Source: Citrus sinensis
Taxonomy: Eukaryota; Streptophyta; Magnoliopsida; Sapindales; Rutaceae
Length of the DNA stretch: 64,000 bases
Assembly: GCF_022201045.2 (NCBI RefSeq)
Contig: NC_068564.1
Location: 19,559,001 to 19,623,000, forward strand
Direction of reading: 5' to 3'
The translations under genes and the position numbers were made by a program. The notes beneath the pieces are model-generated. The model was not told where the DNA came from. It worked only from the letters and a program-made list of their open reading frames with translations, and did not search any database. Below are positions 1-11,811 of this stretch, in pieces. How positions within the stretch are numbered: the stretch's first letter is position 1; each line of letters starts with the position of its first letter.

Positions 1-251
1 AAATTATTATTATTATATATTCAGGATAAATTTGTAGGAATTTAGACCTCAGATTTCTAGATATCTAATCCAAAAGATAAGCATATTGTGTAAAAAGACA
101 TATCTTACCTATAAATCTAAATAACTTATTTTTATTGGCTAATGTAGGATACAACCCAACAATCTTCCCTTAGAGAAAACCAACGCTAGGCATTGGTCCT
201 TTCGTCCAACGCACGAGCTATTTCATCACCACATTCTGCCTACTAAGATCT

Positions 252-480
252 GGCTCTAATGCCACATGTTAGAGATTTTTAATTGTACCCAAGAAAAAAA
301 AATTTAAACAAATAATAAATAAAAAATAGATGGAGAATAAAACTAATCACATAACATAAAAAATTTATGTGGAAAAATCTTATACCGGAGAAAAACCACA
401 GCCACCAAGGACGACGAGAGAAAAATATATTATGTGAAAAATTATTGCAATTACTATAGCATTTTCCTCAGACAAAGAAC
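252..480 (-). repeat. Probable LTR-retrotransposon fragment (PBS plus LTR end)
   Basis: Read on the minus strand, 252-264 resembles a degenerate methionine-tRNA primer-binding site (TGGCATTAGAGCC against the usual TGGTATCAGAGC). The DNA that follows contains the 'gtggaaaaa..cttataccggagaaaaacca' type of phrase that I associate with plant LTRs. No coding remnant or partner LTR is visible, so this is an old fragment. Positions 1-251 show nothing else assignable. Confidence 0.35.
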
Positions 481-2464
481 CCCCAATAACCAGTGGCGGA
501 CCCAAAAACTAAAATTAAGGAGAGCTTAGTTAAAAAAAAATATTTAATTTGGGGTACTTTTTTTTTTTTACTGTTCGCTTAAACAAGTTTAGAGACTCAA
601 AAACTCAAATTCTATTATTTTCTTTTAAATTTTAAAAAATATTTGTGACCATATTTGTGAAAGTTCTTTTGTGTAAGTAATCTCCACAAATATATGTAAG
701 AAAATAAACTAATGTAGTATTGGCTACACAAAATATCTTTTAAAAAAAAGAATTTATATGGCTATGGGGAGTTGAACTAAGTCTACAAAATCTTAAATAG
801 CATCCTTATCACTAAACTGTAAAATTTTGTTATATAAAAAATGTGCTCAAATTCTTTTTATTTAAATCTTTCAAGAGGTACATTTATAAAAAAAAATAGC
901 TTAGAAGGGTCTGAAAGCCCCTTCTAGACCTTAATTGGGCCCACTTATACAAATAATATACAATCTCTCAATAGTTTTATTATTTCTCTTACATTTGAAA
1001 TTGTCTACTTACGAAGAAATTAAATATTGTATTATGTAAATAAGTGAACCTAACTTTCTTATATATAGTGATTATTTATTAGGAAAAATATTCTTTTCCT
1101 CATACAAATTGTGCTCCTACTTGAAAAAATTAAGTTCCAAAGGAGAAATTACTTTTTCCTTAAATAAGAATTTTGTCGAAAAAGAAAATATCCTAAAAAT
1201 TCTTTTAAAAAAACATATTTTATACAAAAAGCTCTTTTTAGTCCCTTTGTGTGAGCAAATTAGCTTGTCAATCTCTTTATTTTTTTAAAATTATTTAAAA
1301 GGTCCATCTTGCATATCTATTCTATTAATATCTATTAAATTATGAGAATTTATATAACTAGCTTAAAAAACTTTTGAGTTTTTTGAAATTGGCCTCTCAT
1401 ATATATTTTTTTCAATCATAATTAGTTAAATACAAGTTTTCTTACACATGCTTGTTTGAAGTTTAAGTTACATACAATATAAATACATTTTCAGACACTA
1501 TACATTTCTCACACAAATATTACCTATATTTCAAAATCTTTCAACACATATGATGCATGAAAAAAAATTAATAAATATTGTTTTCTCTAAAAGCCTCTAT
1601 TCCTAATAACTTTATCACTGTTCTCTTTGTTTTTTAAAATATTATTTTGGTACCCATTTGGATACGTATACATACAAATATTAGTTAGGATATTGGAGAA
1701 AATTAAAACTAAAATAATGTTGGCGTAAAAAAGGATTGCAAAAAATAAAGTCGAATTTACTATTATTCATCCTTAAATACTATTTGAATGGTCAAGTACT
1801 GATCTAAGGCATTAGCCTTACATTCTAGATTTACCATTATTCACCCTTAAATGTCGAGCATAAGTTTTATTAATTAGTGTGCTAATTAGAGCTCAGGTAA
1901 GTACTATTGATGCAATTGCCAACCCAATATGCAATGTGATACAAGTAAGATATTTTAGTACTTGCTGCTGCCTAAAGCTTGTTTGAGAGCTTAATTTAAG
2001 CTCACATATTGTGTGTAGAAGCATCCGAATTAATCTACCTATAAATACAGATATGATCGTTGTATTTCATAGCTCAAACACATGTATTTTATTTTTAAGT
2101 TGTTTGACAGCAACTTAATCTTTTCAACGATTGTTTAGCTAACTAATCTCCTGCTAGATGGAAACAATATGCCAAAAGTAGAAATTTAAAGAGATACCTT
2201 TAATTTGGAGGCAGTCATGGGGTGACCAAAAAATAATAATAACAATAATAATGAATTAACAAAGATAGAAAATGCTCATGCCATTTTCCTAAGAAATGAT
2301 TATGATAGCAGCACAAAGTTTATGATAGCCGCAGGTCCGCATGGATAGATAATCGGGCATTTGGTGTTCAAGGACCAGTATGAAGTTACCCTTGGGGTTG
2401 GATATCATTTTCCTAAAAGAAAATCATATATGTCGCATAAATTTATAGAACGTTATTTATACGC
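481..2464. other. AT-rich intergenic DNA, possible degraded element at 491-955
   Basis: No gene is visible. Position 491 begins with CAGTGGCGGACCC, a phrase common at plant transposon ends, and 941-955 has a weak inverted counterpart (GGGCCCACTT), so 491-955 may be a degraded small element. The rest is low-complexity AT-rich DNA. Confidence 0.3.
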
Positions 2465-2924
2465 TTAAGAGTGATTCAAATTATTCTTTTCAATTTTTTG
2501 ATCGGGCTTCATACTGGGCTTCAGAAGGACCAGGCCCTTCCTTTCACCCGGATCGGGCTTAGCCCATCCTACCCGAAGGTCTAAAAGCATATTTTCCAGT
2601 TTTGATCTTCTTGCATCGTTTGCCCCTTCCCCACGCCGGCACGCATTCCGAGACAATATCGTTGGTCCTAAGCAACAAAATACCACGCGCGCTGTAGCAA
2701 GTGCCCAACGCTTGAAACGAAATACCATGGGCTAATAGTGTATTAAAATAGTAATCAATCTTACGGTGTGCATATATAGTGCAGACTTTTTTTTTTTTTA
2801 TGCGGATATATTTTAAGACTACAGAATTTAAAAGAGTTAATTTTTAATTATTTTAAACTGTATGATTTAAAAATATATAAAAATTTGGGCTTTCGCACTT
2901 AAGAATGATTATATATATATATGG

Positions 2925-3112
2925 TTATAAATGTCATTTATAATTCTTTGAAATTCTGAAGGTGCATTCTTTAAACCGAAGGGCATAACAGTCCATTCAT
3001 ACTGTCTAAATGGAACAGTAAAAGCAATTTTGTAACGGTCATTTGGATGAATTTGAATTTACCAAAATCCTGACTTCATGTCAAATTTTGAAAATATGAA
3101 AGTAGAATGTAG
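2925..3112 (-). pseudogene. Endogenous caulimovirid (pararetrovirus) reverse-transcriptase fragment
   Basis: On the minus strand about 60 codons read as the central reverse-transcriptase domain of the Caulimoviridae. The visible features are an FDMKSGFW block, then a tract around IQIHPNDRYK, then MPFGLKNAP followed by F-Q-R-I. One in-frame TAA lies immediately after FDMKSGFW. The catalytic DD motif that should follow is absent, because homology stops at about 2,925. No movement, coat or aspartic protease sequence is present nearby. This is a short, old and non-functional genomic relic. A gypsy RT is the main alternative, but the FDMKSGFW and QYEW-type context favours a caulimovirid. Confidence 0.7.
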
Positions 3113-3121
3113 TTTTTGAAG

Positions 3122-3123
<2 letters not shown>

Positions 3124-3162
<39 letters not shown>
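3124..3162. repeat. (TA)n microsatellite
   Basis: About 38 bp of uninterrupted TA dinucleotides directly beside the pararetrovirus RT fragment. TA-rich sites are frequent flanks of endogenous caulimovirid sequences in plants, but the association here is only positional. Confidence 0.95.
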
Positions 3163-3163
<1 letters not shown>

Positions 3164-3677
3164 GAAAATTAAAAGATCTTCAATTCTCATATATTTTTGC
3201 ATAATCATGTTGTTATTTTTAGATGCTAGTTTTTGATTTTTTTTCCTTTTTTAATTAAAAATATTTTTACGTTTCAATGGACTTGTTTAGTTTATACATA
3301 AATTTAAGAATTAATGTTGGATTGAGAATTGTTGTTGGACTTGTATTTTTTTTTTTTTGGGACTAATATTGAAATTTTAATTTTCTATTTACGTTGATTA
3401 AATTGAGAATTGAGTATTTTATGTGAAAAAAATTAGGTTATTATTATAAATTCACATATTGAGTTATATAATTTAAATTTTTAAGTTTTATTAAAAATAT
3501 CTTACAACATTTGTGATTTTAAATGTAGAAATTTACAAAAAATCCGTCGAATACCATTATAAATTTGTAATTGTCAAAATTTGCAATGGGAGGATACTCT
3601 TAAAAAAATTAAAACTCGCAACTAATTGTGGGTGAATTTGATAATTTGAATTTTGTACGTATGTCAGTTTAATAATA

Positions 3678-3879
3678 GAGTAATGATACAGTCACAAACT
3701 CTTGTACAAACTTATTTTGTACAAACTGATGTGGCATGATAAAATTGATTGAATTAAATATCATTTGGCCCACATGATTTGTTTTTATTAATTTATATTT
3801 TCATTCAACTAATGAATTAATGCCACGTCAGTTTGTACAAAATAAGTTTATATAGGAGTTTGTGGCTATATCATTACTC
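3678..3879. mobile_element. 202-bp MITE (Mutator-like) with 9-bp TSD
   Basis: The ends are inverted repeats of about 65 bp: the left end starts GAGTAATGATACAG and the right end, reverse-complemented, starts GAGTAATGATATAG. Both arms contain AACTTATTTTGTACAAACTG. The element is flanked by identical 9-bp copies of TTAATAATA at 3,669-3,677 and 3,880-3,888, the TSD length expected for Mutator-like elements. It has no coding capacity. It lies about 460 bp upstream of the thiolase start codon and so may be within that promoter. Confidence 0.87.
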
Positions 3880-4180
3880 TTAATAATAACAAACTCATAA
3901 CGAGTAGTGTGCATTGTATGTATGATGTTATAAATGCGTATTTCCACAAACTAATGGATAAGGAAAATACAGTAAGTAACAACACGCGCTGAACTCGAGA
4001 ATGGAAATGGCTTTAACTAAAAAGTCAAAACAGTGATGGCGCTTGCGTGTCCGTCATCATCACCGTTCAGATGATCATATCTTCATCTTCATTAACAGAA
4101 CAAAAAATATCGTCATTGCACACATCCCCAATTCTTTTCACCTTATCCAAAATATCACTGTTTCAATTATTAAAACAAAC

Positions 4181-4188
4181 TATAAATA
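4181..4188 (+). promoter_or_regulatory. Probable TATA box of the thiolase gene
   Basis: TATAAATA lies 157 bp upstream of the thiolase ATG in otherwise A/C-rich DNA, which would put the transcription start near 4,210-4,220 and give a leader of about 120 nt. The position and sequence are canonical, but no transcript evidence is available here. Confidence 0.5.
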
Positions 4189-4337
4189 GAATCCTCCAAT
4201 GGTCAATTTCCTTACCGCCATTACATAGCACCAACACCAAGGGAAAAAAAACATTCAAAGCTAAACGCTAAAAGGATCAAAACGGAAAAAAAAAAAAGAA
4301 AAAAAGGATCCAATATTTTCGAATCAAACGAGAAATA

Positions 4338-7300
4338 ATGGAGAAAGCAATCAACAGACAGCAAGTGTTGCTCGAACATCTTCGCCCTTCTAATTCCTCC
4401 TCTCACAATTACGAGTCTATTCTCTCCGTAAGTCGATTTTGATTTTGATTTGACGCTAATTAATTTTTTTAAAAAAAAATTCTGAGATTTTAATTAATTT
4501 TCTGGTTTTTAATTTTTGATGCAGGCGTCGGCATGTGCAGCTGGAGATAGCGCGGCGTATCATAGGACGTCTGTGTACGGTGATGATGTGGTGATTGTGG
4601 CGTAAGTGACGACCAAGATGTGATGATTTGTATCTTTTTTTTATTATATTATGTTATACTAATTATGACTCAATTGGATTGGATTGGATTTTAATGATTC
4701 AGTGTTGAGCTAATCTTTTTTGTTAATTTTTTTGAAAGATATAATTGGTAGTTATTGAATAAGAAAATAATAATGTAAAATTGATTAAATTTTAATGTAT
4801 ATTGCTATACTTGCACGCATGGTAAAAGATTATGGAGAGTTGAGGACAAGCCAGCTCAGTACTAGATTCAAGTCTAGATTTTAATTAGAGAGGTTTTTGT
4901 GATACAGAGCTTATAGGACTGCACTTTGCAAATCAAAACGAGGTGGTTTCAAGGACACTTATCCTGATGATCTGCTTGCACCTGTTTTGAAGGTATGCAT
5001 TGTTAAATTACTTAAAAGATTCGAACAATTTCGTTGTTGCTCTTGTTTTGTTTGTAAGTTGCAATTGTTCTATGTTGTTATGACTGTTACATGTTTCGTG
5101 TTCAATTCAAATCTGAATTCTTCTAGAGTCGAATATTTAAGTTTCAAATCCTAGTACCGCTACATTTCCTTGATTATTATTCGCTAAACCTAACATTGTA
5201 AGAATGTAAGAGTTGTAACATAAGTGAATCTGGCAACATGTTTATGCTGTGGTTTGCAGTGTTATTGGACCGGTAGTGTAGTTTAATCCCGATGGTCTGC
5301 TTGCACCTGTGTTGTGCATATGTGTTTTTAATTACCTAATGATTGATATGTATATCATTCTTGCGCTTTGTTTGTAATCCTAGTTAACCTAATTCTGCAA
5401 GTTGGAATATAGAATGTAAGGCATGTATGTAACGTGAGTGAATCTGGTAACATGTTAGAAGTTGATTTATAGTGATAATGGTTGGACTGGTAGTTTAGTT
5501 AATCCTAAACCTGAAGCTGAAAGGATTTATCTATGTATATTTATGGACTTGGGTGGGTGCAGGCAGTGATAGAAAAAACAAATGTAGATCCAAGTGAAGT
5601 TGGAGACATTGTTGTGGGTACAGTTTTGGCACCAGGGTCTCAAAGAGCAAGTGAATGCAGGATGGCTGCATTCTATGCTGGTTTCCCTGGTTTGTGTCTC
5701 TCTTTGAATTCATGTATTTTTTTTTTTGGGATTAGTTTTTTATTTTATTTTATGTGTGCTGGTTTTATTGTTAAAATTTTTATGATTTTATACGTGGTTC
5801 AGAAACTGTGCCTGTTAGAACTGTGAACAGGCAGTGCTCTTCTGGGCTTCAGGCTGTTGCTGATGTTGCTGCTGCTATTAAAGCTGGCTTTTATGACATT
5901 GGTAAGAGGACACTTCTCTTTTGAGGATATCTTTTTTGAAAAGAAATTTTTATTTGCTTCATTTAAAATTCTTCAAATGTATGTAGGTATTGGTGCTGGG
6001 CTGGAATCCATGACAGTCAATCCAATGGCTTGGGAAGGATCAGTAAATCCAAAAGTATGCTACTCACTCTTCCTGGTTGTATTTTTTGGACACGAAAATT
6101 TGATTGTGACATGCTCTGCTTTCTGATCACGATAGGTAAAAGCCTTTGAACAAGCCCAGAATTGCCTCCTTCCCATGGGTGTTACTTCAGAAAACGTCGC
6201 TCATCGTTTTGGTGTGACAAGGAAGGAGCAAGACCAAGCAGCAGTAAGTTGAATGAATTATTCTATGTGAATTAATGTTTTAGCAGGATTCTATGATATT
6301 GATTTACTTCATGTTATTTTCTTAGGTTGACTCTCATAGAAAGGCTGCTGCTGCCACTGCTGCTGGTAAATTTAAAGATGAAATTATCCCTGTGGCCACC
6401 AAGGTAGAGTTTCTCTTTTTTTTTTTTTTTGGCCGGGGAGGGGTGGAGTCTGCAATGAGATGGGATGTGGCCATACACGTTCAATGCACTTGTGGCCAAG
6501 CACTTGTGTTTTTATGTTAAGGCACTAATACATGTTTCATCTATGAAGATCGTTGACCCAAAAACTGGTGATGAGAAACCCGTCACAATTTCAGTTGATG
6601 ATGGAATTCGGCCAAACACTTCAGTATCAGAGTTGGCGAAGTTGAAGCCTGTGTTTAAGAAAGATGGGACTACCACTGCCGGTAGACAATTATTCAGCAT
6701 CTGTTCTTTCTCTTTGATATGTGTGATTGTCAGTTTATTTCAGATTGTTTAAAAGTGTGGCACTTGTATTGTAGGAAATTCTAGCCAAGTGAGTGATGGT
6801 GCTGGGGCTGTTCTGCTTATGAAGAGAAGCGTTGCCATGCGTAAAGGCCTACCCATTCTTGGTGTATTCAGGTATCTGACACATGCATATTTGTTTTAAA
6901 TTTCTGATAAGTGAAAAATATTCACATAAATTTGGATGACCTTCTGTCTAGAAATGCCTAGAAATGTGAAAAATATTCACATAAAATTGGATGACCTTCT
7001 GTCTTCAAAATTTCTGTGAGGTTCAGCAACTTTCATATGATTTCAGTTCATTATTGAAAACAAGCTTGGATCAGTTTACATTCTTTGAATGAATCCAATG
7101 AGGAACAATTAAAGGCTCTTTCCTTTTTAAATTTTAATCTTTTCTTTTCCTGAAGCAAGAACTGCTAACTGTGCAGGACCTTTGCTGCTGTTGGTGTGGA
7201 TCCTGCCATCATGGGTGTTGGCCCAGCTGTGGCAATTCCAGCTGCAGTTAAGTCTGCGGGTCTTCAACTTGACGATATTGATCTTTTTGAGATAAATGAG

Positions 7301-8070
7301 GTAGTAGCTTTAGTTCTCTCACTCATCAATTTCTTCAATTTCATTAATGCTACAGGGCCTTTCAAATCATGCAAGTCTCTTGTTGCACCTTGCAGGCATT
7401 TGCATCCCAGTTTGTATATTGCCGTAACAAGCTGGGTCTCGATCCAGAAAAGATCAATGTGAATGGAGGTGCACTTGCCATTGGGCATCCTCTGGGCACA
7501 ACAGGTAATTGTTGTTCTAATTGTTTATGATTTTAAAATTACCCACATTAGTTGTTACTTCTGTTTGTCATATTTTGGCAATCAAGTCTTATAGAATTTA
7601 TTGGCCCAAAAAAAAATATATATATGTACTGGAGCTTTTCAACTAACAATAAGGGTGGGCCATAACGGTTTTAGGGTAGTGGTTAGGAAGCTTAAGTAAC
7701 TTTTGTATTCAGAGGGCATAAGTTTAGATATGTAGAGCTCTATGGCAAACATAATAAAATCCTCTTTGATCTACTTTGTGCTTCTCACAGGTGCCCGCTG
7801 TGTTGCAACTCTATTGCATGAGATGAAGAGGCGAGGCAGAGACTGCCGCTTTGGAGTGATATCAATGTGCATAGGTATTCCTTCTTTTACTTTCTTGCCT
7901 TTTCTGTGAAATTTTGATGGAGTGTGTATGTATGATTGACCTTGAATCTCTTGAATGCAGGCACAGGAATGGGGGCAGCAGCTGTTTTCGAAAGAGGTGA
8001 CTGTGCCGATGAGCTTTGCAATGTCAGGAAAGTGGAAAGCAACAATTTCTTATCTAAGGATGTTCTGTAG
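4338..8070 (+). CDS. KAT2: 3-ketoacyl-CoA thiolase, peroxisomal (KAT2/PED1 type)
   Basis: Catalyses the last step of peroxisomal fatty-acid beta-oxidation, thiolytic cleavage of 3-ketoacyl-CoA to acetyl-CoA and a shortened acyl-CoA; it also serves jasmonate synthesis. There are fourteen coding exons, all joined at GT-AG sites: 4338-4427, 4525-4601, 4908-4992, 5563-5689, 5803-5901, 5987-6054, 6136-6243, 6326-6403, 6549-6681, 6775-6871, 7177-7300, 7396-7504, 7791-7874, 7961-8070. They give 462 aa, the length I recall for Arabidopsis KAT2. The N-terminus has a PTS2 peroxisomal signal (RQQVLLEHL, residues 7-15). Visible catalytic elements are the nucleophile Cys in [21 protein letters not shown] with its His, and the C-terminal Cys in SMCIGTGMG. 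No break was found. Small oddities are GHPLGTTGA, where an Ala is usual after the second Gly, and AYRTAL, where Pro is usual in place of the second Ala. The MITE at 3,678 lies in its upstream region. It converges with the acyltransferase gene, with about 460 bp between the stop codons. Confidence 0.97.
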
Positions 8071-8531
8071 ATTACCATTTGTCTGCTGCAGCACGTTCTT
8101 GTGGAACGATCATATTGTGTTTGGAATCCGAGTATTTTTAATGAACAGTTATATGTAATAAGATTGCTTTGTTGTGATCACAAAGCCGACCACAGGTCAC
8201 ACAGCTGTCTGTATCTTCGGTTTTGATATGATTAATTTAAATATCGTCACACTTTATGAATGCCAGAACACTATTCTGATGAGCTTTGTGTGATGGAAGT
8301 AAATAGACAGACGTCCAAAAAGAAAAAGAGAAATAGATCATACATAAATTGTAAACTGGAAATGTATCAACGTATTTTCTCTTATCTAGATTCTCCCTAT
8401 GTCGTCCGTATAAATTCGTGCTTTATTTCCTACTGATCTAATTGAACATGAGACATGAAACAAGCCGGCACATAAATAAACATTATTCTACTGGAAGATG
8501 AACGAGCATGGGAACACAAATTAACTGCTGA

Positions 8532-9632
8532 TCAAAGAATCTTCAATTCAAGATCGGGATATCCAACCTGCGCTTTGTGCCTTTCGAAGAGATCTCTAAG
8601 TGCTTCCACAAATTGATTGTGTACTTCAGTCACCTCTTCGTTGGTAGGCTGAGGACTTTTCTTCAGCTCTATTGGCTTCCCGACCACTACATGCATCGGA
8701 TGCCGAGAGGGTAAAGGAGATCCGAAAAGCCCCCAAAAGTATATTGGGGTGAACTTGATGGCTCTCGAAAATTGGAGGTACAGCTTCCCACCTGGCTTCC
8801 ACCACTTGTAGACATTCGACTGACCATAGCAAAAAACTGGAACCAGGGGTCGGCCCATCTCCATGGCTATGCGAACAAATCCTCTTCTCGTCTTCAGAAA
8901 GGCAACCTCCGAGCCATGCTCCATGTGAAACGTCTCCTGCACTCCCCCGGGCACTAGGATGCAACTGTAACCAGCAGCCAAGAGAGAAATGAAGTTTTTC
9001 TTCGTCGCTGGTGTAGTACCCAACCACGTCCATATGTGTCTCAGAAACGGCGTGTAGAATACGGCACTACTCCCGAGGACCTTTATCTTTGGCAGGGGCA
9101 TGAAACCAGTAAGGTCAGCAAGTGCGACCACCCCAATGGGCAAAACTGAATGCGGCTCATAGCCAAAAACATAAGCGCGATCGGGATGGAAGGCATTGAT
9201 ATCCTCAACATGGAGGGTGATCGGAAAATAACTGCACGCGTGCTTACAGATATATCTGCCCCAATTTGAAAAAGATAATCGTTTGAGAGACACAATTATA
9301 CAAATACAAACATTAATTAATTAATTAATTAATTAAAAGGCAGAGGCAGAGCAGACGAGGTACCTGGACAAGCTTCTGCCTAATTTGCTATGTTCGTCGA
9401 TGGGGATGAACATAAACAACAATAGCAATCCTAACACCAGAATAGAAATGGAGAGAGGGAAGAATGTGATGGAGACCAGGATCAAAAGGACGTTGAAGTG
9501 AATAGAGCCCAGCCATATCCCCAGAGCTACCATCGTATGCAACATGTTCGATGGAAATTCTTCGTTTCCTCGATATTCTCGGTATCCACGCTCACGCTCA
9601 TGCTCATGCTCCGCTCCCTCTCCAAGCGCCAT
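8532..9632 (-). CDS. DGAT2: Diacylglycerol O-acyltransferase 2 (DGAT2)
   Basis: Transfers an acyl group from acyl-CoA to diacylglycerol in the ER, the final step of triacylglycerol synthesis. There are two coding exons, 9364-9632 and 8532-9255, joined at GT-AG within an Arg codon ([14 protein letters not shown]), giving 330 aa. The ATG at 9632 is the first in frame after the upstream GTG codon; an internal Met before LHTMVALG could also serve. Residues about 45-78 form the hydrophobic hairpin that anchors DGAT2 in the ER membrane. Plant DGAT2 signatures are present: YFP, YEPHS in place of the animal HPHG motif, VPGGVQE, and [19 protein letters not shown] then YGQ. It ends LELKIL, which resembles an ER-retrieval type C-terminus. 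The 240 residues after the single intron run without a break, unusual because I recall plant DGAT2 genes having several introns. An inverted-repeat element begins about 300 bp upstream. Confidence 0.93.
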
Positions 9633-9933
9633 GTTCGCCCACCGCCCGCACTCCTTCACTTGACTAATTCTTCAGTTACAACGAACAATTCTAGTTTTAT
9701 AATTAACAAATCGAAACATATGTACATCGATAAACAAAACCCAATTTTTATTTTGTTTCTTTCAAGAGCGAGAGAGGTAAATCAAAATCATCCCCCCTCT
9801 CCTTATCCCAAATAAAAAAATAAAATAAAAAATCATCCCCTCCCTCTATTTTATTCCCGAGCTTTCCGCCTCTGACCGCTGACCTCACACCTTAAGTCAC
9901 ATGCCTATGCTAACGGTGAAATGTAACAGTAGC

Positions 9934-11005
9934 GATATGCTCACAAAAACGAGCACAAAGGTTTGCACAAAACGGTGCGTTTTGTGCAATCTTTAAAAGA
10001 CTCCTCATAATTTCACAAGACACGCGCACGTTACATTTCATTCTCCCTTCACTGCAACAGCTCGGTTTTCATTCTAAAAAGCTCCTTTCATTGCAACAAA
10101 AACGCAGCAGCTTTTCATTCTCCCTTCGCTGAACTAATGACAAACAATATCACCGCCTCACATTGTTCAAATAATTTGCAACATCACTTGCATGAATCTG
10201 TTTTTTAAGCTCAAGTTTACATTATTTAGAATAGTGAATAGCATGAAAAAAGCAAGATAGTAGCTCAAGTTTACACAAATCTATTGTTTTACCTTCCTTT
10301 CACATTGAATTCTGAGTCAAGGAGAAGAAATCCATTTCCCTCAGCATTTCCATCCTTATCTCCAAGGCATGACACCAGGATATCACCCGAAGCAAGGCAA
10401 TGAGCCGTGCGAGGATAAGATAATCATGTCTTCTATACAAAATTTGCAGGCTCAACAACTTTATGCAAACAGGGAGCCCTTGGATTTTTTTTGTCTGTCA
10501 ACTACGTATATACAACTAGATCTGAAAGTAACAACGATAATTTATTTAAATTCTTTTTCTTTACAAATCTTGATGCATTTATATAAATCAATTCGTTCAA
10601 AATCCAAAGCTAATATCAATACAACCCAAAATCACGATACCCTCAACAATAACCATTCAAAATCCAAGTGGCCCAAATGGGGTAGAGAGAGTGATGAAAC
10701 TGAGATCGAGAGATTGGGGGAGATCGGAGCCGAGAGAGTGTGGCAAAACAGATCCAGCGAGAATGAGGCAGTACAGAGCCGAGAGCGAGAGAGAATAGTG
10801 TCTAGAGAATGAGGAAGCTGCTGGGTTTTTGTTGCAGTGAAAGGAACAAGGTTTTTTGTTGCAATGAAAGGAGGCAAACGTGAGTGTGACGAGCTGGGAA
10901 GAGCATGAGCGTGAGCGTGTGTGTTGTTGTGCACGTTTGAAGAGCGTTTTAAAACAAAACGCACCGTTTTGTGCAAACGTTTGTGCGCGAATGTGTGAGA
11001 ACATC
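9934..11005. mobile_element. 1.07-kb terminal-inverted-repeat element upstream of DGAT2
   Basis: The left arm (about 9934-10130) and the reverse complement of the right arm (about 10808-11005) align over some 190 bp. The strongest block is GTTTGCACAAAACGGTGCG, followed by repeated 'ttcattgcaacaaaaac' units. Outer ends are GATATGCTCACA and, reverse-complemented, GATGTTCTCACA. No transposase is visible, and I did not find a convincing target-site duplication. The open frames inside the arms are by-products of the palindromic structure. The long imperfect TIRs suggest a non-autonomous Mutator-like element. Confidence 0.65.
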
Positions 11006-11811
11006 ATTTTCCTAAAAATAATTATGTTATATTGACTTATAATAAATTGTCCATAATAATAATTTACATAATGAGTAATTTTTTAGTAAATTTTTTATTG
11101 TTAAAATTAGAGTATTCAGATTAATTTTTGGAGTACAAATATTATATACATGTTTGCTGCTTTGTTTTGATAACTATAAATTATAATGAGGCTTCGTCGC
11201 TAATGCTATGATTTTTAAAATATCCTTTGGGATAATGGGATGTGCTGTATTATATGACTTTATATTGATTTACAATCCCATACACCCCTGATTGTAATAC
11301 AAGTAAAAGATCTTGAAGGGAAATAAAACTATAAAACGAACTTGAATTTTTCAAAGAACTGTACAATCATAGCCATATATGTAATAGATAAGTGCTGAAA
11401 ATTCATCAACATGTATATGAGTTACAGAAGCTTTTCTTGAGCCGCAAGGACCAAAATTTACCCAGTACTGCAATTGCAGTCTAGTGCTTGCTTAATTCTC
11501 AAGGTATTTTTCATAGTATTTTCAAATAAATACGTCACCAAACTCACCCCATATTGGTTCCAAATACAATTTTGAAACTGAAAGTAAAAGATTTACATTA
11601 ACTGACACCAAATTTTAGAATGAACATTTTGAACTTTGGTTCATATTTCCAGTCTACAAAATTTACATCTATACATGTACAGCAATGGCTTGAATGCAAC
11701 TACTCAACAAATTTAGCCTTAAATCCAACACTTTTATATGATACATGAGTATATATGTATTTGTATGTGTGTTTCTGTGCATGTAACTTGTGTGAGAACG
11801 TTGGATTAATT
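11006..11811. other. AT-rich intergenic DNA and kinase 3' flank
   Basis: No coding sequence or repeat was recognised. The last few hundred bases (11,400-11,811) are likely to include the 3' untranslated region of the minus-strand kinase gene. Confidence 0.4.

Noticed and set aside
2465..2728. Minus-strand open frame of 87 codons in a GC-richer island
   Set aside because: No motif, no recognisable homologue and no gene-like flanks; the composition (GGGCTT/GCCC phrases) looks repeat-derived.
8626..9033. 135-codon frame on the DGAT2 strand
   Set aside because: Overlaps the true DGAT2 frame, which shows all family motifs; this one shows none.
10369..11007. Several overlapping open frames of 110-150 codons
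   Set aside because: They lie in the inverted arms and interior of the TIR element and encode low-complexity Ser/His/Arg-rich peptides; a by-product of the palindromic sequence.
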